Part shown: in pieces, positions 51,385 to 61,371 of the stretch | Layout: every line of letters begins with the position of its first letter | How positions within the stretch are numbered: the stretch's first letter is position 1 | DNA from: Patescibacteria group bacterium | GTDB lineage: Bacteria; Patescibacteriota; Microgenomatia; UBA1406; GWC2-37-13 | Length of the DNA stretch: 61,437 nucleotides | Assembly (NCBI GenBank): GCA_023381015.1 | Contig: JAMCTE010000034.1 | Location: 1 to 61,437, forward strand | Direction: 5' to 3' | The notes under the pieces: generated by a model | What the model was told of the DNA's origin: nothing | The model's database searches: none | Seen by the model: the letters and a program-made list of their open reading frames with translations, nothing else | Made by a program: the position numbers and the translations under genes

Positions 51385-52629
51385 ATGCTTTCTTTGGATT
51401 TTATACGTAACAACAAAGAAAAAGTCCTGGATGCGGCAAAAAATAAAAACCGTCGGGTCGATTTGGATAAAATTTTAAAACTAGACGACGAACGGCGGGA
51501 ATTAATCAAAAAAATCCAGGTTCTTCGTGAAGAAAGGAATAAGGCAGGCAAATCAAAGCCCACTCCGGAGATTATCAAACGCGGCAAGGAAATCAAAAAC
51601 GATCTAAAAAAACTCGAGGACCAACTCGTCACCATTCACCAATCACTAGACACTTTGCTTTCTTATGTTCCCAACGTCCCCCTGCCCGAAGTTCCCGTTG
51701 GCAAGAACGCCGATGACAACGTCGAAATCAGGAAATGGGGCGAGCCGAAAAAATTCGACTTCAAACCGAAATCACACATCGAACTGGGAGAATCGCTTGA
51801 CTTGATCGATTTGGAAAGAGGCGCCAAAGTTTCCGGATTCAGAGGATACTTTATCAAAAACCAGCTCGCCAGGCTTCATTTTGCATTGCTATTTTATGTT
51901 TTCAACAAACTGTCCCAAAAAGGTTACACGCCGGTGATCGCTCCGGCCGTCATCAAGGGCTTTGCCCTTTTCGGTTGCGGCCAGTTCCCTTGGGGAGAAC
52001 AAGACGTCTATAAATTAAACGACGACGCCTACCTCGCCGGTACGGCCGAGCAGTCGGTGACGCCTTATTTTTCCGGAGAAATCCTCAACGAAAAAGATCT
52101 TCCCAATAAATTCGTCGCTTTTTCCCCTTGTTTTAGGAAAGAGGCCGGCGCCCACGGCAAAGATACCAAAGGACTCTACCGCCTTCACGAATTTTGGAAG
52201 GTCGAACAGGTAATCATCGCGGCAAACGACGTCGATGGAGCCAAAAAACTTCACGAGGAACTGCAAAAAAATTCCGAGGAGATTCTCCAGGATCTCGAAC
52301 TCCCCTACCGCGTCCTCTTGATGTGTACCGGAGACATGGGCGAACCACAGATAAAAAAATATGACACGGAAACTTGGATGCCTTCAAGGAGTGCCTACGG
52401 GGAAACCATGTCCAATTCGATCATGGGCGACTTCCAAACCAGAAGATTGAATATTAAGTACCGGAAAAAGGACGGTACGACCGAATATTGTTTTTCTTTG
52501 AATAATACGGCTTTGGCGTCACCGCGGATTTTAATCGCCATCCTGGAAAACTACCAGGAAAAAGACGGCAGCGTCATGGTTCCGAAAGTCCTTCAACCTT
52601 TGGTAGGTTTTGAAAAGATAGAAAAATAG
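51385..52629 (+). CDS. serS: Seryl-tRNA synthetase
   Basis: The 414 residues have the N-terminal coiled-coil arm (about 25-100), class II motifs (GTAEQSVTPYFSGEIL, FSPCFRKEAGAHGKDTKGLY, RLHEFWKVEQVI) and C-terminal motif 3 (NNTALASPRILIAILENYQ). Length is normal. It charges tRNA-Ser. It converges on the PBP1A gene. Confidence 0.96.
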   Translation: MLSLDFIRNNKEKVLDAAKNKNRRVDLDKILKLDDERRELIKKIQVLREERNKAGKSKPTPEIIKRGKEIKNDLKKLEDQLVTIHQSLDTLLSYVPNVPLPEVPVGKNADDNVEIRKWGEPKKFDFKPKSHIELGESLDLIDLERGAKVSGFRGYFIKNQLARLHFALLFYVFNKLSQKGYTPVIAPAVIKGFALFGCGQFPWGEQDVYKLNDDAYLAGTAEQSVTPYFSGEILNEKDLPNKFVAFSPCFRKEAGAHGKDTKGLYRLHEFWKVEQVIIAANDVDGAKKLHEELQKNSEEILQDLELPYRVLLMCTGDMGEPQIKKYDTETWMPSRSAYGETMSNSIMGDFQTRRLNIKYRKKDGTTEYCFSLNNTALASPRILIAILENYQEKDGSVMVPKVLQPLVGFEKIEK

Positions 52630-52671
52630 TCTCAAAACTCAAATCCTAATAGGATTCATGATTTAATATTG

Positions 52672-54906
52672 TTAAGGCTTAGGAGTTGGCGTCGGCGTCA
52701 CCAAAGCATTTGCTCCGCAGTCGGCGTTTTTCTCCGTTCCGCTAATAAAATATTCTACCCTTCCGAAAAAGCATGGTTTGGAAACGACGTCACTCGGCTG
52801 TTCGTACCAATGGCTGCCGTTGACGTAATTTTGCAGTAAATAAGACATCATCCTGTTCCAGATCGGAGCCGCTCCGGTGATGCCGGACGCCAAATAAGGA
52901 TTCATGGGCGAATTATTGTTGTTTCCCACCCAAACCAAAACCAAAAAGTCAGGCGTATAACCGATCGTCCAGTTATCCCGTTTGTCGTCGGTGGTCCCGG
53001 TTTTGACGGCAACTTTGTATCCTGGTATTTCCAATGCCGAGTTCGGGCCGAACTCCCACGTCCTGGCTTGGTTGTCAGACAAAATATCCGAGATTATATA
53101 AGCGATACCGGGATCCATTTCCCTTATTTTAAAGGGGTTTAATTCCCTGATCGTCTGTCCGTCGCTATCTTGAATTTTCAAATAATAACTCAGTGGCAGT
53201 TTGTCCCCCATGTTGGCCAAAGTCCCATAGGCTTCCGCCATGTCGACCATGGTGACATCCCCTCCGCCAAGAGTCAGCGACAAACCATACCGAGAAGGAT
53301 CCGTCCACGTGCTAATCCCGAGTTTTTGGGCGAAATTTATGAAGTTGTCGACACCGACGCTGTTGAGGGTTTTGACTGCCGGAATGTTGAACGAATTGGC
53401 CAGAGCATACCGCAAAGGCACTCTGCCGTGAAACTTGCCGTCATAATTGACCGGCTGATAAGGAGGACTACCCGGTGTCTTGAATATCGTCGGGCTGTCG
53501 TCCAAAATCGTCGCCGCGGTGAATCCTTTTTGCAAAGCCAGCGAATACATGAGCGGCTTAATGGATGAGCCGGGCTGCCGAAGCGCCGTCGTGACGTTGA
53601 AAGCGCCGTCTGGCTGTTGGAAATAGTTAGCCGAACCGACCATCGCCAAAATCTCCCCGGTCGACGGCCTGGTCACCAATATGGCTCCGTTAGTCACGTT
53701 AAGATACTTAACCTTGGCCAACTCTTCGCTCAAGATTTTTTCGGCTTCTTTTTGGATGTTGACGTCCAAGGTCGTCGTCACGTTCAACCCACCTTGTTCG
53801 ACTTTTTCTATTCCATAATATGACTCCAGCTGACTCTTCACGTAAAAAACAAAGTGCGGAGCGATGATCGAAGTCTTGGGAGGTACGACGTCCAAAGCAG
53901 CGCTCTCGGCCCGTTTTCTGGTTGTCTCGTCGATATAACCCTGTTTTGCCATCGCTTCCAGAACTTCGTTCCGCCGCCTCAAAGCAGCGTCCGGATTGGT
54001 ATATGGCGAATATTCGGACGGAGCTTGGGGCAACCCGGCCAGCAAGGCCGCCTCCGGCAAATTCAAGTCCTTGGCCGACTTGCCGAAATAGGTTTTGGCG
54101 GCCTCTTCGACTCCGTAAGCCGACCCGCCGTAGGGCACCTGGTTGAAATACATTTCCAAGATCTGATCCTTGCTATAAAGCCTCTCTGCCCAAAGAGCCA
54201 AAATTATTTCCTTGATTTTCCTGGTGATTGTTCTTTCCGGAGTCAAGAGCGAGGTTTTCACCAATTGTTGGGTGATCGTCGAACCTCCCTGGATGCTGCT
54301 GTTCAAGACTATTTCTTTGATTGCCCTGAGGATTCCTCCGACCAAATCGACGCCGTTGTGTTTATAAAAATCTTTGTCCTCGATCGCAATCGTCGACTGG
54401 GCAATGTAGTTGGGCAAATCTTTCAAAGACACCGGCGTCCGGTTTTCGTCACGGTAGATTTCGTAAAGGAGAACGCCGTTACGGTCATAGATGTGGGTCG
54501 ACAGTTGATAGTTGACTTTGCCGATGTTTTTCGGCGACGGCAAATCTTTGACAAACAGATAAGATTGATAGCAGATGATAATGACTCCCGTCGTCAATAC
54601 CCCCATTAAGAAATAACCGGTCCGATTCCAGAAATTAAACCTGGTTTCTTTTTTTATTTTTATCGACGTATATGATTTTCTTTTGAAGGCGACTCTTGGT
54701 AGTCTGACTTGCGGAATTTTTATTGATCTTATTCCGGCGATTAACCATAAAAATTTTTCGAGAAAAAATTTGAGGACAATTTTTAGAAAGCGAAGAAAAA
54801 CCTTGACCGGCCAAAGGGTTACCTCACCGATAAAGATAAAAAAACTAGCCAAATAGTATAGTGGTTTAAACAACAATCTAGAAAGAGATTGCAGCCTTGA
54901 TTTCAT
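52672..54906 (-). CDS. Penicillin-binding protein 1A-type transglycosylase/transpeptidase
   Basis: The 744 residues have N-terminal membrane helices (about 10-60 and 95-115). The GT51 domain has AIEDKDFYKHNGVDLVGG, GGSTITQQLVKTSLLTPERT and YFNQVPYGGSAYGVEEAA. The transpeptidase domain has SxxK in QPGSSIKPLMYSLAL, SFN and KTGTTDDKRDNW. It polymerises and cross-links peptidoglycan. The N-terminal cytoplasmic extension of about 90 basic residues is long for the family. It is preceded by the sortase gene. Confidence 0.95.
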   Translation of the reverse strand: MKSRLQSLSRLLFKPLYYLASFFIFIGEVTLWPVKVFLRFLKIVLKFFLEKFLWLIAGIRSIKIPQVRLPRVAFKRKSYTSIKIKKETRFNFWNRTGYFLMGVLTTGVIIICYQSYLFVKDLPSPKNIGKVNYQLSTHIYDRNGVLLYEIYRDENRTPVSLKDLPNYIAQSTIAIEDKDFYKHNGVDLVGGILRAIKEIVLNSSIQGGSTITQQLVKTSLLTPERTITRKIKEIILALWAERLYSKDQILEMYFNQVPYGGSAYGVEEAAKTYFGKSAKDLNLPEAALLAGLPQAPSEYSPYTNPDAALRRRNEVLEAMAKQGYIDETTRKRAESAALDVVPPKTSIIAPHFVFYVKSQLESYYGIEKVEQGGLNVTTTLDVNIQKEAEKILSEELAKVKYLNVTNGAILVTRPSTGEILAMVGSANYFQQPDGAFNVTTALRQPGSSIKPLMYSLALQKGFTAATILDDSPTIFKTPGSPPYQPVNYDGKFHGRVPLRYALANSFNIPAVKTLNSVGVDNFINFAQKLGISTWTDPSRYGLSLTLGGGDVTMVDMAEAYGTLANMGDKLPLSYYLKIQDSDGQTIRELNPFKIREMDPGIAYIISDILSDNQARTWEFGPNSALEIPGYKVAVKTGTTDDKRDNWTIGYTPDFLVLVWVGNNNNSPMNPYLASGITGAAPIWNRMMSYLLQNYVNGSHWYEQPSDVVSKPCFFGRVEYFISGTEKNADCGANALVTPTPTPKP

Positions 54907-54932
54907 TATCGGATTATATCAAATATTATAGG

Positions 54933-55670
54933 CTAAATCAATCTCAATTTGGCTTTTATGACGAATCTCTGCAACCAGGTTCCCGGAGGAACACAGGTAA
55001 TCAAAGTCAGGTATGAACCGTCTTTTTGCTGATCCAATACGGAAATCTGGTCGGGGTTGATGACATACATATCGTAAACTTGGTAGTCATATTCGATGTC
55101 GTTCATCTTGATCTTTATGATGTCACCTTTGTCCAAAGAAGGCAAGTAGGTGAAAATGGTCTTGTAATCTTTGGGGTTATATAGTTGCGGTAAAGTTGAG
55201 TGACCGAAAATGACGACGTTGCCATATTCTCCGGGCAAACTTTTCGGCAGGTAATGAATCAGGCTTTTTGACAAGTCCTCCCCTCCGACGGTGACATTGG
55301 CGTTCTCAATGTTAAGCTTTGGAATCGACAAGGTATAATGTTTGACCGATAATGTCGACAGAGTATTGGCTTGACTAAGGGATGGGAACCATAAACTGGC
55401 TTGGGTATAATCGCGCAGGTTATTGGAAAAAATATTGAAAGTCCCCAACACCGAGCTTGCTTGCGACAAGGAGGAGGGAGAATCTCCGTCGGGAACCGGG
55501 GTATTGATATCCCTTTTAAGGAAGAGTCTCGAATAGACCTCAAAAGAAACGATCGGATAAAACGACCAAAACAACAACAAAGCTCCGACGATCAAAAACA
55601 AATAGGAAAAATAGTTAATGGCTTTTTTCCTCGGTGAATTGTCTTTCTTGACATAGATGCGGCGGGACAT
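54933..55670 (-). CDS. Sortase
   Basis: The 245 residues have an N-terminal membrane helix (about 19-38) and the sortase catalytic triad: His157 in FGHST, Cys226 in ITCVPPG and Arg235 in QRFVIK. The TCVPPG form fits class D/E-like enzymes. It should attach surface proteins to the cell wall or to pili. No LPxTG-like substrate is encoded in the window. The gene lies between PBP1A and the baseplate-J-like gene. Confidence 0.9.
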   Translation of the reverse strand: MSRRIYVKKDNSPRKKAINYFSYLFLIVGALLLFWSFYPIVSFEVYSRLFLKRDINTPVPDGDSPSSLSQASSVLGTFNIFSNNLRDYTQASLWFPSLSQANTLSTLSVKHYTLSIPKLNIENANVTVGGEDLSKSLIHYLPKSLPGEYGNVVIFGHSTLPQLYNPKDYKTIFTYLPSLDKGDIIKIKMNDIEYDYQVYDMYVINPDQISVLDQQKDGSYLTLITCVPPGTWLQRFVIKAKLRLI

Positions 55671-55681
55671 AAATCTTGATT

Positions 55682-57688
55682 TTATAGACTGGAAATTTTA
55701 AGGCTGATGTTTTTTCTAAACAAAGGCATAAATTTGTTGAGGATAGGCAACGGATCGCTTACCGAAACGTCGTATCCCTGGATTTGGTATTGGGTTTTCA
55801 ATATGTTCTCAAGATTGGTTTGGTTTTGAAACAGGATTTTATTCAAGGCGGCTTCGGAATCAAACTCCTTGACCGCTTTGGCTTTGACGTCAAGATTCAA
55901 ATTCAAGGCATTTTTGTTTTTCTTGACGTCTTTGAAATCATAAACAATATTCTCCGGCTTTAAGTCATAACCCTGTTTGACGTCATTTTTCAAATCATTT
56001 AGCAGTGATTGGAGAAGCGAACTTTTGTTATAGGCGAAATAGGTCGATTCGACCTTGGCTTTCAGGGTGACGCTGTCTGCCTCTTCGCCGACTTCTTTGG
56101 AAAAATTGGTGTCGGCCAAACCGGTATTGGATAGTTGCGTCAATATCACTTCGTCGCTTGAAAAAGACGGGGCGCTGATTTGATTCTTGGCATTATTGAG
56201 GACGGTTTTTTCCAGGTTTTTTTGGTCCTGTAAGGATACTGTCCTGACCTCTTTTTTGCTCCCGCCCGACAAAGACGCGGCATTGATGGCAAAATATAGG
56301 CTTTGTGATTCGTTGTCGATCGCGAAGCGCGTCCCTTGACTGAGATTACTATCAGGACCGATGGCAGCGGCGGTGATTTGTCCATCGCTTTTTCCCGGCA
56401 GTTTTGCCGAGCCGTCTGCAGCCAGAGTCGAAGATGCCACCTTAACGTCGCCGTCCAAAAGAAAAGACAAACCGGCCGCCGTCAAAGTCGTCCCTTTGCT
56501 GAAAATTTTATCCTGGTCGTCGAAGTTATGTATCGTCACTGTCCCCTGCGCCTTATCCCCCACCTCTTTCGTTCCCGTTGTCGTAGCGCTCGCCGAAAGA
56601 TCCGCGGAAACGCTCGCCACCTTATAGTCCACCGACTCCGTCAAAGTTTTTTCGATGGTTTGCGCCGGAAGGTAGACCGTCAGCTGGGCTTTGTGGAAAA
56701 AATATTCGTTAAGAAACAGTCCAAAGACGATAATCAAAATCCCGAAAATTATCCCCACCCTACCCTTAAAAAATGACAGATTAATTTTGGGAAAAGCGAT
56801 CTTGGGCAACTGCGGAATGTTTAATTTGAAATTAGTTTTTGGTTTGGCAACGGGCAGTTCTTCTTCCTGTTTGATATCGCCCGAGATGTCTTCGCCGACG
56901 ACAAAGCCAAAAGCGTTACCGGGCTGGTCTTTTTTCTCGACCGGTGCCGCAACCGGTTGCCTGGCGGCGACCTGGCCGGAAAATACTTCCAAGAAACCTG
57001 CCAGGATCTCCTCCTCCTTGAGGATGCTGATTTTTGGGATCTGGACGAAATAACCTTCTTCAAAACGATGGCTGATAATTTTGGCGGCAACGTCATCGAC
57101 ACTGCCTGAATCATAAATTACGATTTTTGAAGGCAGCAGCGCTTTGCCTTTGATGGCTTGAGTAGCGTTGGTCAAATCGTCGACGATGCTGTCGGTTCTG
57201 GATGAAACGTTTTTGAAGATCATCTTGCCCCCTTTATAGATAAAAACCGCCATCTGCTTTTCATCCAATTCGAGCAAGACCGCCGTCAACGGAGTTTCTT
57301 CTTTTTTTTCCAGATAAAACGTCACCGCTTCAAAACACTCGATATAACCCATCGCTTCCAGTTCAAGATTCTTGACCAAAACCTTGATCTTGTCGAGGTA
57401 AGGTTTTTTGATGTCGTTGGTTTTGTCGTCGACCAGGTGCGAATAGACGAAAAAAATCGTCTTTGCCAACTGGACATTCAGTCTTTTTTCAAAACGGTAA
57501 AGGATTTCGTCGACGTCGTCGCTCAGATTCTCCCAGCCGTTGGTATAGGAAAAATTTTCCTTTTCTTTGATTTCGATATTCTCCCCGTTTTTTACCATTA
57601 CCAAGGCGATGCCTTTTTCTTCTTTGAGAAACAACCCCAGATAAAATTCCTTCTTTTCCGCTGCTTTTGAAAAAAATGGTAGTTTCAT
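55682..57688 (-). CDS. Membrane protein with actin-like N-domain and baseplate-J-like outer domain
   Basis: In the 668 residues, about 1-235 look like a PilM-type actin-like domain (FYLGLFLKEEKGIALVMVKN, TAVLLELDEKQMAVFIYKGG, SKIVIYDSGS). A linker and one helix (about 311-330) follow. The outer part has QGTVTIHNFDDQDKIFSKG and GLSFLLDGDVKVAS, the baseplate-J/gp47-like pattern frequent in CPR bacteria. It may link a cytoplasmic scaffold to a surface machine. The match to both domains is by pattern only. It overlaps the solute-binding gene by 4 nt. Confidence 0.65.
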   Translation of the reverse strand: MKLPFFSKAAEKKEFYLGLFLKEEKGIALVMVKNGENIEIKEKENFSYTNGWENLSDDVDEILYRFEKRLNVQLAKTIFFVYSHLVDDKTNDIKKPYLDKIKVLVKNLELEAMGYIECFEAVTFYLEKKEETPLTAVLLELDEKQMAVFIYKGGKMIFKNVSSRTDSIVDDLTNATQAIKGKALLPSKIVIYDSGSVDDVAAKIISHRFEEGYFVQIPKISILKEEEILAGFLEVFSGQVAARQPVAAPVEKKDQPGNAFGFVVGEDISGDIKQEEELPVAKPKTNFKLNIPQLPKIAFPKINLSFFKGRVGIIFGILIIVFGLFLNEYFFHKAQLTVYLPAQTIEKTLTESVDYKVASVSADLSASATTTGTKEVGDKAQGTVTIHNFDDQDKIFSKGTTLTAAGLSFLLDGDVKVASSTLAADGSAKLPGKSDGQITAAAIGPDSNLSQGTRFAIDNESQSLYFAINAASLSGGSKKEVRTVSLQDQKNLEKTVLNNAKNQISAPSFSSDEVILTQLSNTGLADTNFSKEVGEEADSVTLKAKVESTYFAYNKSSLLQSLLNDLKNDVKQGYDLKPENIVYDFKDVKKNKNALNLNLDVKAKAVKEFDSEAALNKILFQNQTNLENILKTQYQIQGYDVSVSDPLPILNKFMPLFRKNISLKISSL

Positions 57689-59172
57689 TGGCTATTAATA
57701 TTATACTTAGTAAAAACCTGCTTGACACCGTCGCTCGCCGTCTTCAATGCTTCCGAATAACTGACACCTTGCTCCGTGCTGTTGATGGCGTTTTCGATAT
57801 ACTTGGTGATTTCGTCGTCCAATCCATTGTCATAAGTCCGGCTGATCAGAGGCAAAGAAACAAAATTGCCGGCCTCTTTTATCACCGCCCCCAGATAATC
57901 ATTTTGAGCCAAAAGGGGTGCCAAATCAACTCGAGAATACGGCTCGCCAAACGGCCTCAATTTGCTTTCGATTTCGTATAGTTTGGTCATATTATCCTTT
58001 TCCGTCAGATAGCGCAAAAATTTCCAGGCCTCGATCTGGTTTTTGCTGAACCTCGATACTCCCTCGACCCAATAGCTGGCCAAAGAAATGCTCGCCGCTC
58101 CTGGTACGGCCGGTACCGGAGCTACTTTCATGCTGATTTCCGGATTGGCCGTCTTGATCGACAACGCTTCCCACGATGGAGCGATGATCATGGCAACTTT
58201 GCCTTGAATAAAAGCGTTGATGGAATTGGGCATATCGTCCGACCAATAACCCTGGGGAGCTTCGGCGAACTTCCGGTAGATTTCCAGGGCGCCGGCAGCT
58301 TCTGTCTGATCCAGTCTGCTCAAGCTGCCGCCGTTTTGGACCAAGAGCAACCCGAAAATGTCGGAAAAATGTTCGATGTTGCTGGTTGTTCCCATCGCCA
58401 TGCCTGAAGTAATCAGATTTCCCTGGGTGTCTTTGACGGTCAACTTGGGGACAATCGTCGTGATGTCATCCCAAGTCGCCGGTGGCGTCGTAATCCCGGC
58501 TTGTTTGAGCAAACTGTCGTTATAAATCAGCACCAAGCCATCTATCTCCAAAGGCAGGCCATAGTAATAGTTGCCAACTTTAAGGTCGGTTTGTTGGACC
58601 TTATAAAAAGTCTTTTCGAATTCGGCGTTGGTCATGATCTGCTGGGGTAAAGGCGACAGAATCTCTCCCAGTTCGGGAACCCAGGTGTTGTGGAACCTGA
58701 AAATATCAGGTCCTTGCCCTTCTTTGCTCCTGGCAATCAGTTTATCCCGGTAGCTGTCGGTCGACATCTTGACGTAGTTGATCTTGACGTTTGGATTTGC
58801 CTGTTGGTATTGGTCGATCAAAGGCTGCATCACCTGTTGGTCTTCCCAAAGACCCCAATAAGTCAGAGTGACCGGCTTGTTGGCCGAAGAACCGCCGAAG
58901 AAAATCGCCTTGATGATAAGGATGAAAATTATGAAAAAGACGACTCCTCCTCCGGCGATCAGCATAAATTGGTTCTTGCTTTCCTGGTAGACCGGCGGAG
59001 GCAAGTCGTTACCAGGTGGTTCGCCTGGAACTTCCGGGTCGACCACCTCTTCTGGGGTCTCTTCGATTTTAGGCTGCTCTTCCTGCGGGGATTCGACCGG
59101 AACGGTTTCAAAAACCGGCGTGCTGTTTGGATCAATTTGATTTTCTAGAGGTTTTTCATTATTATCATCCAT
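57685..59172 (-). CDS. Membrane-anchored extracellular solute-binding protein, family 1
   Basis: The 495 residues have a long acidic, proline-rich cytoplasmic N-terminus, one transmembrane helix (about 70-92) and a type-1 sugar-binding domain. Marks are LTYWGLWEDQQVMQPLIDQY, DIFRFHNTWVPELG, GLPLEIDGLVLIYNDSLLKQ and WDDITTIVPKL. Normal members are lipoproteins. The membrane anchor replaces this. No permease or ATPase genes are close, so uptake partners lie elsewhere or it has another role, such as adhesion or glycan binding. Confidence 0.85.
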   Translation of the reverse strand: MDDNNEKPLENQIDPNSTPVFETVPVESPQEEQPKIEETPEEVVDPEVPGEPPGNDLPPPVYQESKNQFMLIAGGGVVFFIIFILIIKAIFFGGSSANKPVTLTYWGLWEDQQVMQPLIDQYQQANPNVKINYVKMSTDSYRDKLIARSKEGQGPDIFRFHNTWVPELGEILSPLPQQIMTNAEFEKTFYKVQQTDLKVGNYYYGLPLEIDGLVLIYNDSLLKQAGITTPPATWDDITTIVPKLTVKDTQGNLITSGMAMGTTSNIEHFSDIFGLLLVQNGGSLSRLDQTEAAGALEIYRKFAEAPQGYWSDDMPNSINAFIQGKVAMIIAPSWEALSIKTANPEISMKVAPVPAVPGAASISLASYWVEGVSRFSKNQIEAWKFLRYLTEKDNMTKLYEIESKLRPFGEPYSRVDLAPLLAQNDYLGAVIKEAGNFVSLPLISRTYDNGLDDEITKYIENAINSTEQGVSYSEALKTASDGVKQVFTKYNINSQ

Positions 59173-59205
59173 AGGAATATTTTCCCTTAAAAGGTACTAA
59201 TATCA

Positions 59206-60612
59206 ATGATAGCAAAAAAGAAAATAAAAGTCCTTTTTAATCCTTGGTTTTTCGTCTTTGGAATTATTTTCGCGGTAATAATCGTGGTATTGTGGCGTTT
59301 TGTCCAATACGACAACACTTATTTAAACCGCATCTATCCAAATGTTTACATCGACGGCAAAAATTTTTCCGGAGCCACCAAAAACGAAGTCATAAAATAC
59401 TTTATTGACAAATCGACCCTCTTGCAAAAATCATACTTCACTGTTTTTTTGGACACCCAACCGGTGGCGACTTTTTCCGGGCAACTGCTTAACTTAAGTT
59501 ACGATGGACAAACTGCGGCCGAGCGGGCTTACCGGATTGGCCGCTCGACCTTTCCCCTATCGGCCCTATATCAAAGGGTTTCAGCGCTTTTGAACCGGTC
59601 CCGCTACGATTTTATCAGCAACATCAACTTTGACGACACCGTCGTCAGGGAAAAAATCGAGGCCCTGAAAGATCAGGTCGACGAACCGGCCAAAAATGCC
59701 CTGTTTAAATTCGAAAACGGCAAGGTCGTTAGTTTCCGCAAAGAAGAAAACGGCCGGGAGATTTCCGAGGATTCGGTGATTGCTGACTTCGACAACTCAG
59801 TCCAGTCGCTGAAAAAAAATCCTGGGAGCAAAGAAATCATAATAAAGCCGATCATCCTCAAGCCGGAAATCACCCTTTCTTCAATCAACAGCTATGGCAT
59901 TGAGGAACTGATCGCCGTTGGCCAATCAAATTACAGCCACTCGATACCGGGGCGCATCCACAACGTCATCCTCGCCGCCTCAAAATTCAACGGCGTCCTC
60001 ATCCCGCCGGGAAAGGTATTTTCTTTCAACGACACCGTCGGCGACATTTCGGCGCTGACCGGTTATGAACAAGCTTATATCATCAAGGAAGGCAAAACCG
60101 TTCTTGGTGACGGCGGCGGCGTCTGCCAGGTATCGACGACTCTTTTCCGGGCTGCCCTAAACGCCGGGTTGCCGATCGTCGAGCGGACCGCCCACGCCTA
60201 CCGGGTTTCCTACTACGAAAACGACATGGGACCGGGATACGACGCGACGGTTTTCGCGCCCTCGGTCGACCTCAAGATCAAAAACGACACTCCGGCCTAT
60301 ATCTTGATCGAGACCGAAGTCGACCAAGAAAATAACCTACTATATTTCAAGCTCTACGGCAAAAAAGACAATCGCCGGGTTGAAATCTCCAAGTCGACGG
60401 TCTGGGACGTCGTCCCCGCTCCTGACCCGAAATACCAGGACGACCCGACCCTGAAAAAAGGCGTCGTCAAGCAGGTCGACTTTGCCGCCTCCGGTGCAAA
60501 AGCCATGTTCGAATACAAGGTCTATAAAGGCAGCGGCCTGACGATCGACCAGAAGTTTTATTCCAACTATCAGCCTTGGCAGGCGGTCTATTTAGTCGGA
60601 ACAGCAGACTAG
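59206..60612 (+). CDS. VanW family protein with YoaR-like domain
   Basis: The 468 residues have an N-terminal membrane helix (about 11-29) and a peptidoglycan-binding-like domain (VYIDGKNFSGATKNEVIKYF). The VanW core contains KFNGVLIPPGKVFSFNDTVG, LGDGGGVCQVSTTLFRAALN and VERTAHAYRVSYY. VanW proteins occur with vancomycin resistance and cell-wall genes, but no activity is known. It is divergent from the solute-binding gene across a 33-bp gap. Confidence 0.9.
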   Translation: MIAKKKIKVLFNPWFFVFGIIFAVIIVVLWRFVQYDNTYLNRIYPNVYIDGKNFSGATKNEVIKYFIDKSTLLQKSYFTVFLDTQPVATFSGQLLNLSYDGQTAAERAYRIGRSTFPLSALYQRVSALLNRSRYDFISNINFDDTVVREKIEALKDQVDEPAKNALFKFENGKVVSFRKEENGREISEDSVIADFDNSVQSLKKNPGSKEIIIKPIILKPEITLSSINSYGIEELIAVGQSNYSHSIPGRIHNVILAASKFNGVLIPPGKVFSFNDTVGDISALTGYEQAYIIKEGKTVLGDGGGVCQVSTTLFRAALNAGLPIVERTAHAYRVSYYENDMGPGYDATVFAPSVDLKIKNDTPAYILIETEVDQENNLLYFKLYGKKDNRRVEISKSTVWDVVPAPDPKYQDDPTLKKGVVKQVDFAASGAKAMFEYKVYKGSGLTIDQKFYSNYQPWQAVYLVGTAD

Positions 60613-60618
60613 AGAATA

Positions 60619-61371
60619 TCAATAGTTCTTCATTTTGCCCCTGTACTCGCAGTATTCACAGTCGGGATTCGAATGAGGCATGTCGGCATCATCCAGGCAT
60701 TTTTTGATGGCAACGATCGTCGGCTCGATCCAATCGGTATTCCCACGATAAGGGATGATTTGTAAATCAAACTCCAGACGGGCGTCGAACTTGGCCCGGT
60801 TTTTCCCGGCGTTGGCGTAGACGAAATAGCCCGTATCGTTGACGGAGAAACCTTTTCGTTTGAAGATCCACTGATAGACTTCCATCTGTTTTTTGTAGCC
60901 CTGCTTGTACTCGTCGTCCAAGGAAATTTCTGCCGACGTGCTGGTTGATTTATAGTCAACGATCAGGAGTTCGTTTTTCTTGTTGATCCAGACGTCGTCG
61001 ATGATGCCGCAGATTTCCAGTCCGGTCGACTGGTGGACGACTGATATGCCTTTGTATTGGCGGACGTCGTCGCGCCAGATCGGCAGATCCGGGTGATTGA
61101 AGGGAATCGCATCGATGCCGTATTTGATCATCAGTTCGTGCTTCTCGCCGTTTTTCCGCAGCAGGTCGAACTCGTTTTTCAAGAGGGCGTCGACGGCGGA
61201 GTTGAGCGAGAATCCCGGCATGCTAGGCCTGCCCAGGCCGATTTTCCTGTCCAAGTAAAAACACCTCGGGCACTCCAAAAACAGATCTATCTTCGACCGG
61301 CTGATGCTAAACGGCCTACCTTTCTGGTAAAGGTTCATCCTCCTTTGCCTGTATTTGTTCATAGATATCAT
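60619..61371 (-). CDS. RecB/Cas4-like PD-(D/E)XK nuclease
   Basis: The 250 residues carry SRSKIDLFLECPRCFYLDRK, GIIDDVWINKKNELLIVDYK with the metal-binding Asp and catalytic Lys of PD-(D/E)XK nucleases, YKKQMEVYQWIF, and a C-terminal CEYCEYRG. The N-terminal ECPRC and C-terminal DCEYC supply four Cys, as in Fe-S-binding AddB/Cas4-like enzymes. No CRISPR array or cas genes are nearby, so a DNA repair role is likelier. The remaining bases to 61437 show no gene. Confidence 0.8.
   Translation of the reverse strand: MISMNKYRQRRMNLYQKGRPFSISRSKIDLFLECPRCFYLDRKIGLGRPSMPGFSLNSAVDALLKNEFDLLRKNGEKHELMIKYGIDAIPFNHPDLPIWRDDVRQYKGISVVHQSTGLEICGIIDDVWINKKNELLIVDYKSTSTSAEISLDDEYKQGYKKQMEVYQWIFKRKGFSVNDTGYFVYANAGKNRAKFDARLEFDLQIIPYRGNTDWIEPTIVAIKKCLDDADMPHSNPDCEYCEYRGKMKNY

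Noticed and set aside
53854-54609. 251-residue plus-strand frame opposite PBP1A
   Set aside because: It is antisense to a clear PBP1A gene, has no recognisable domain and is explained by codon bias of the real gene.
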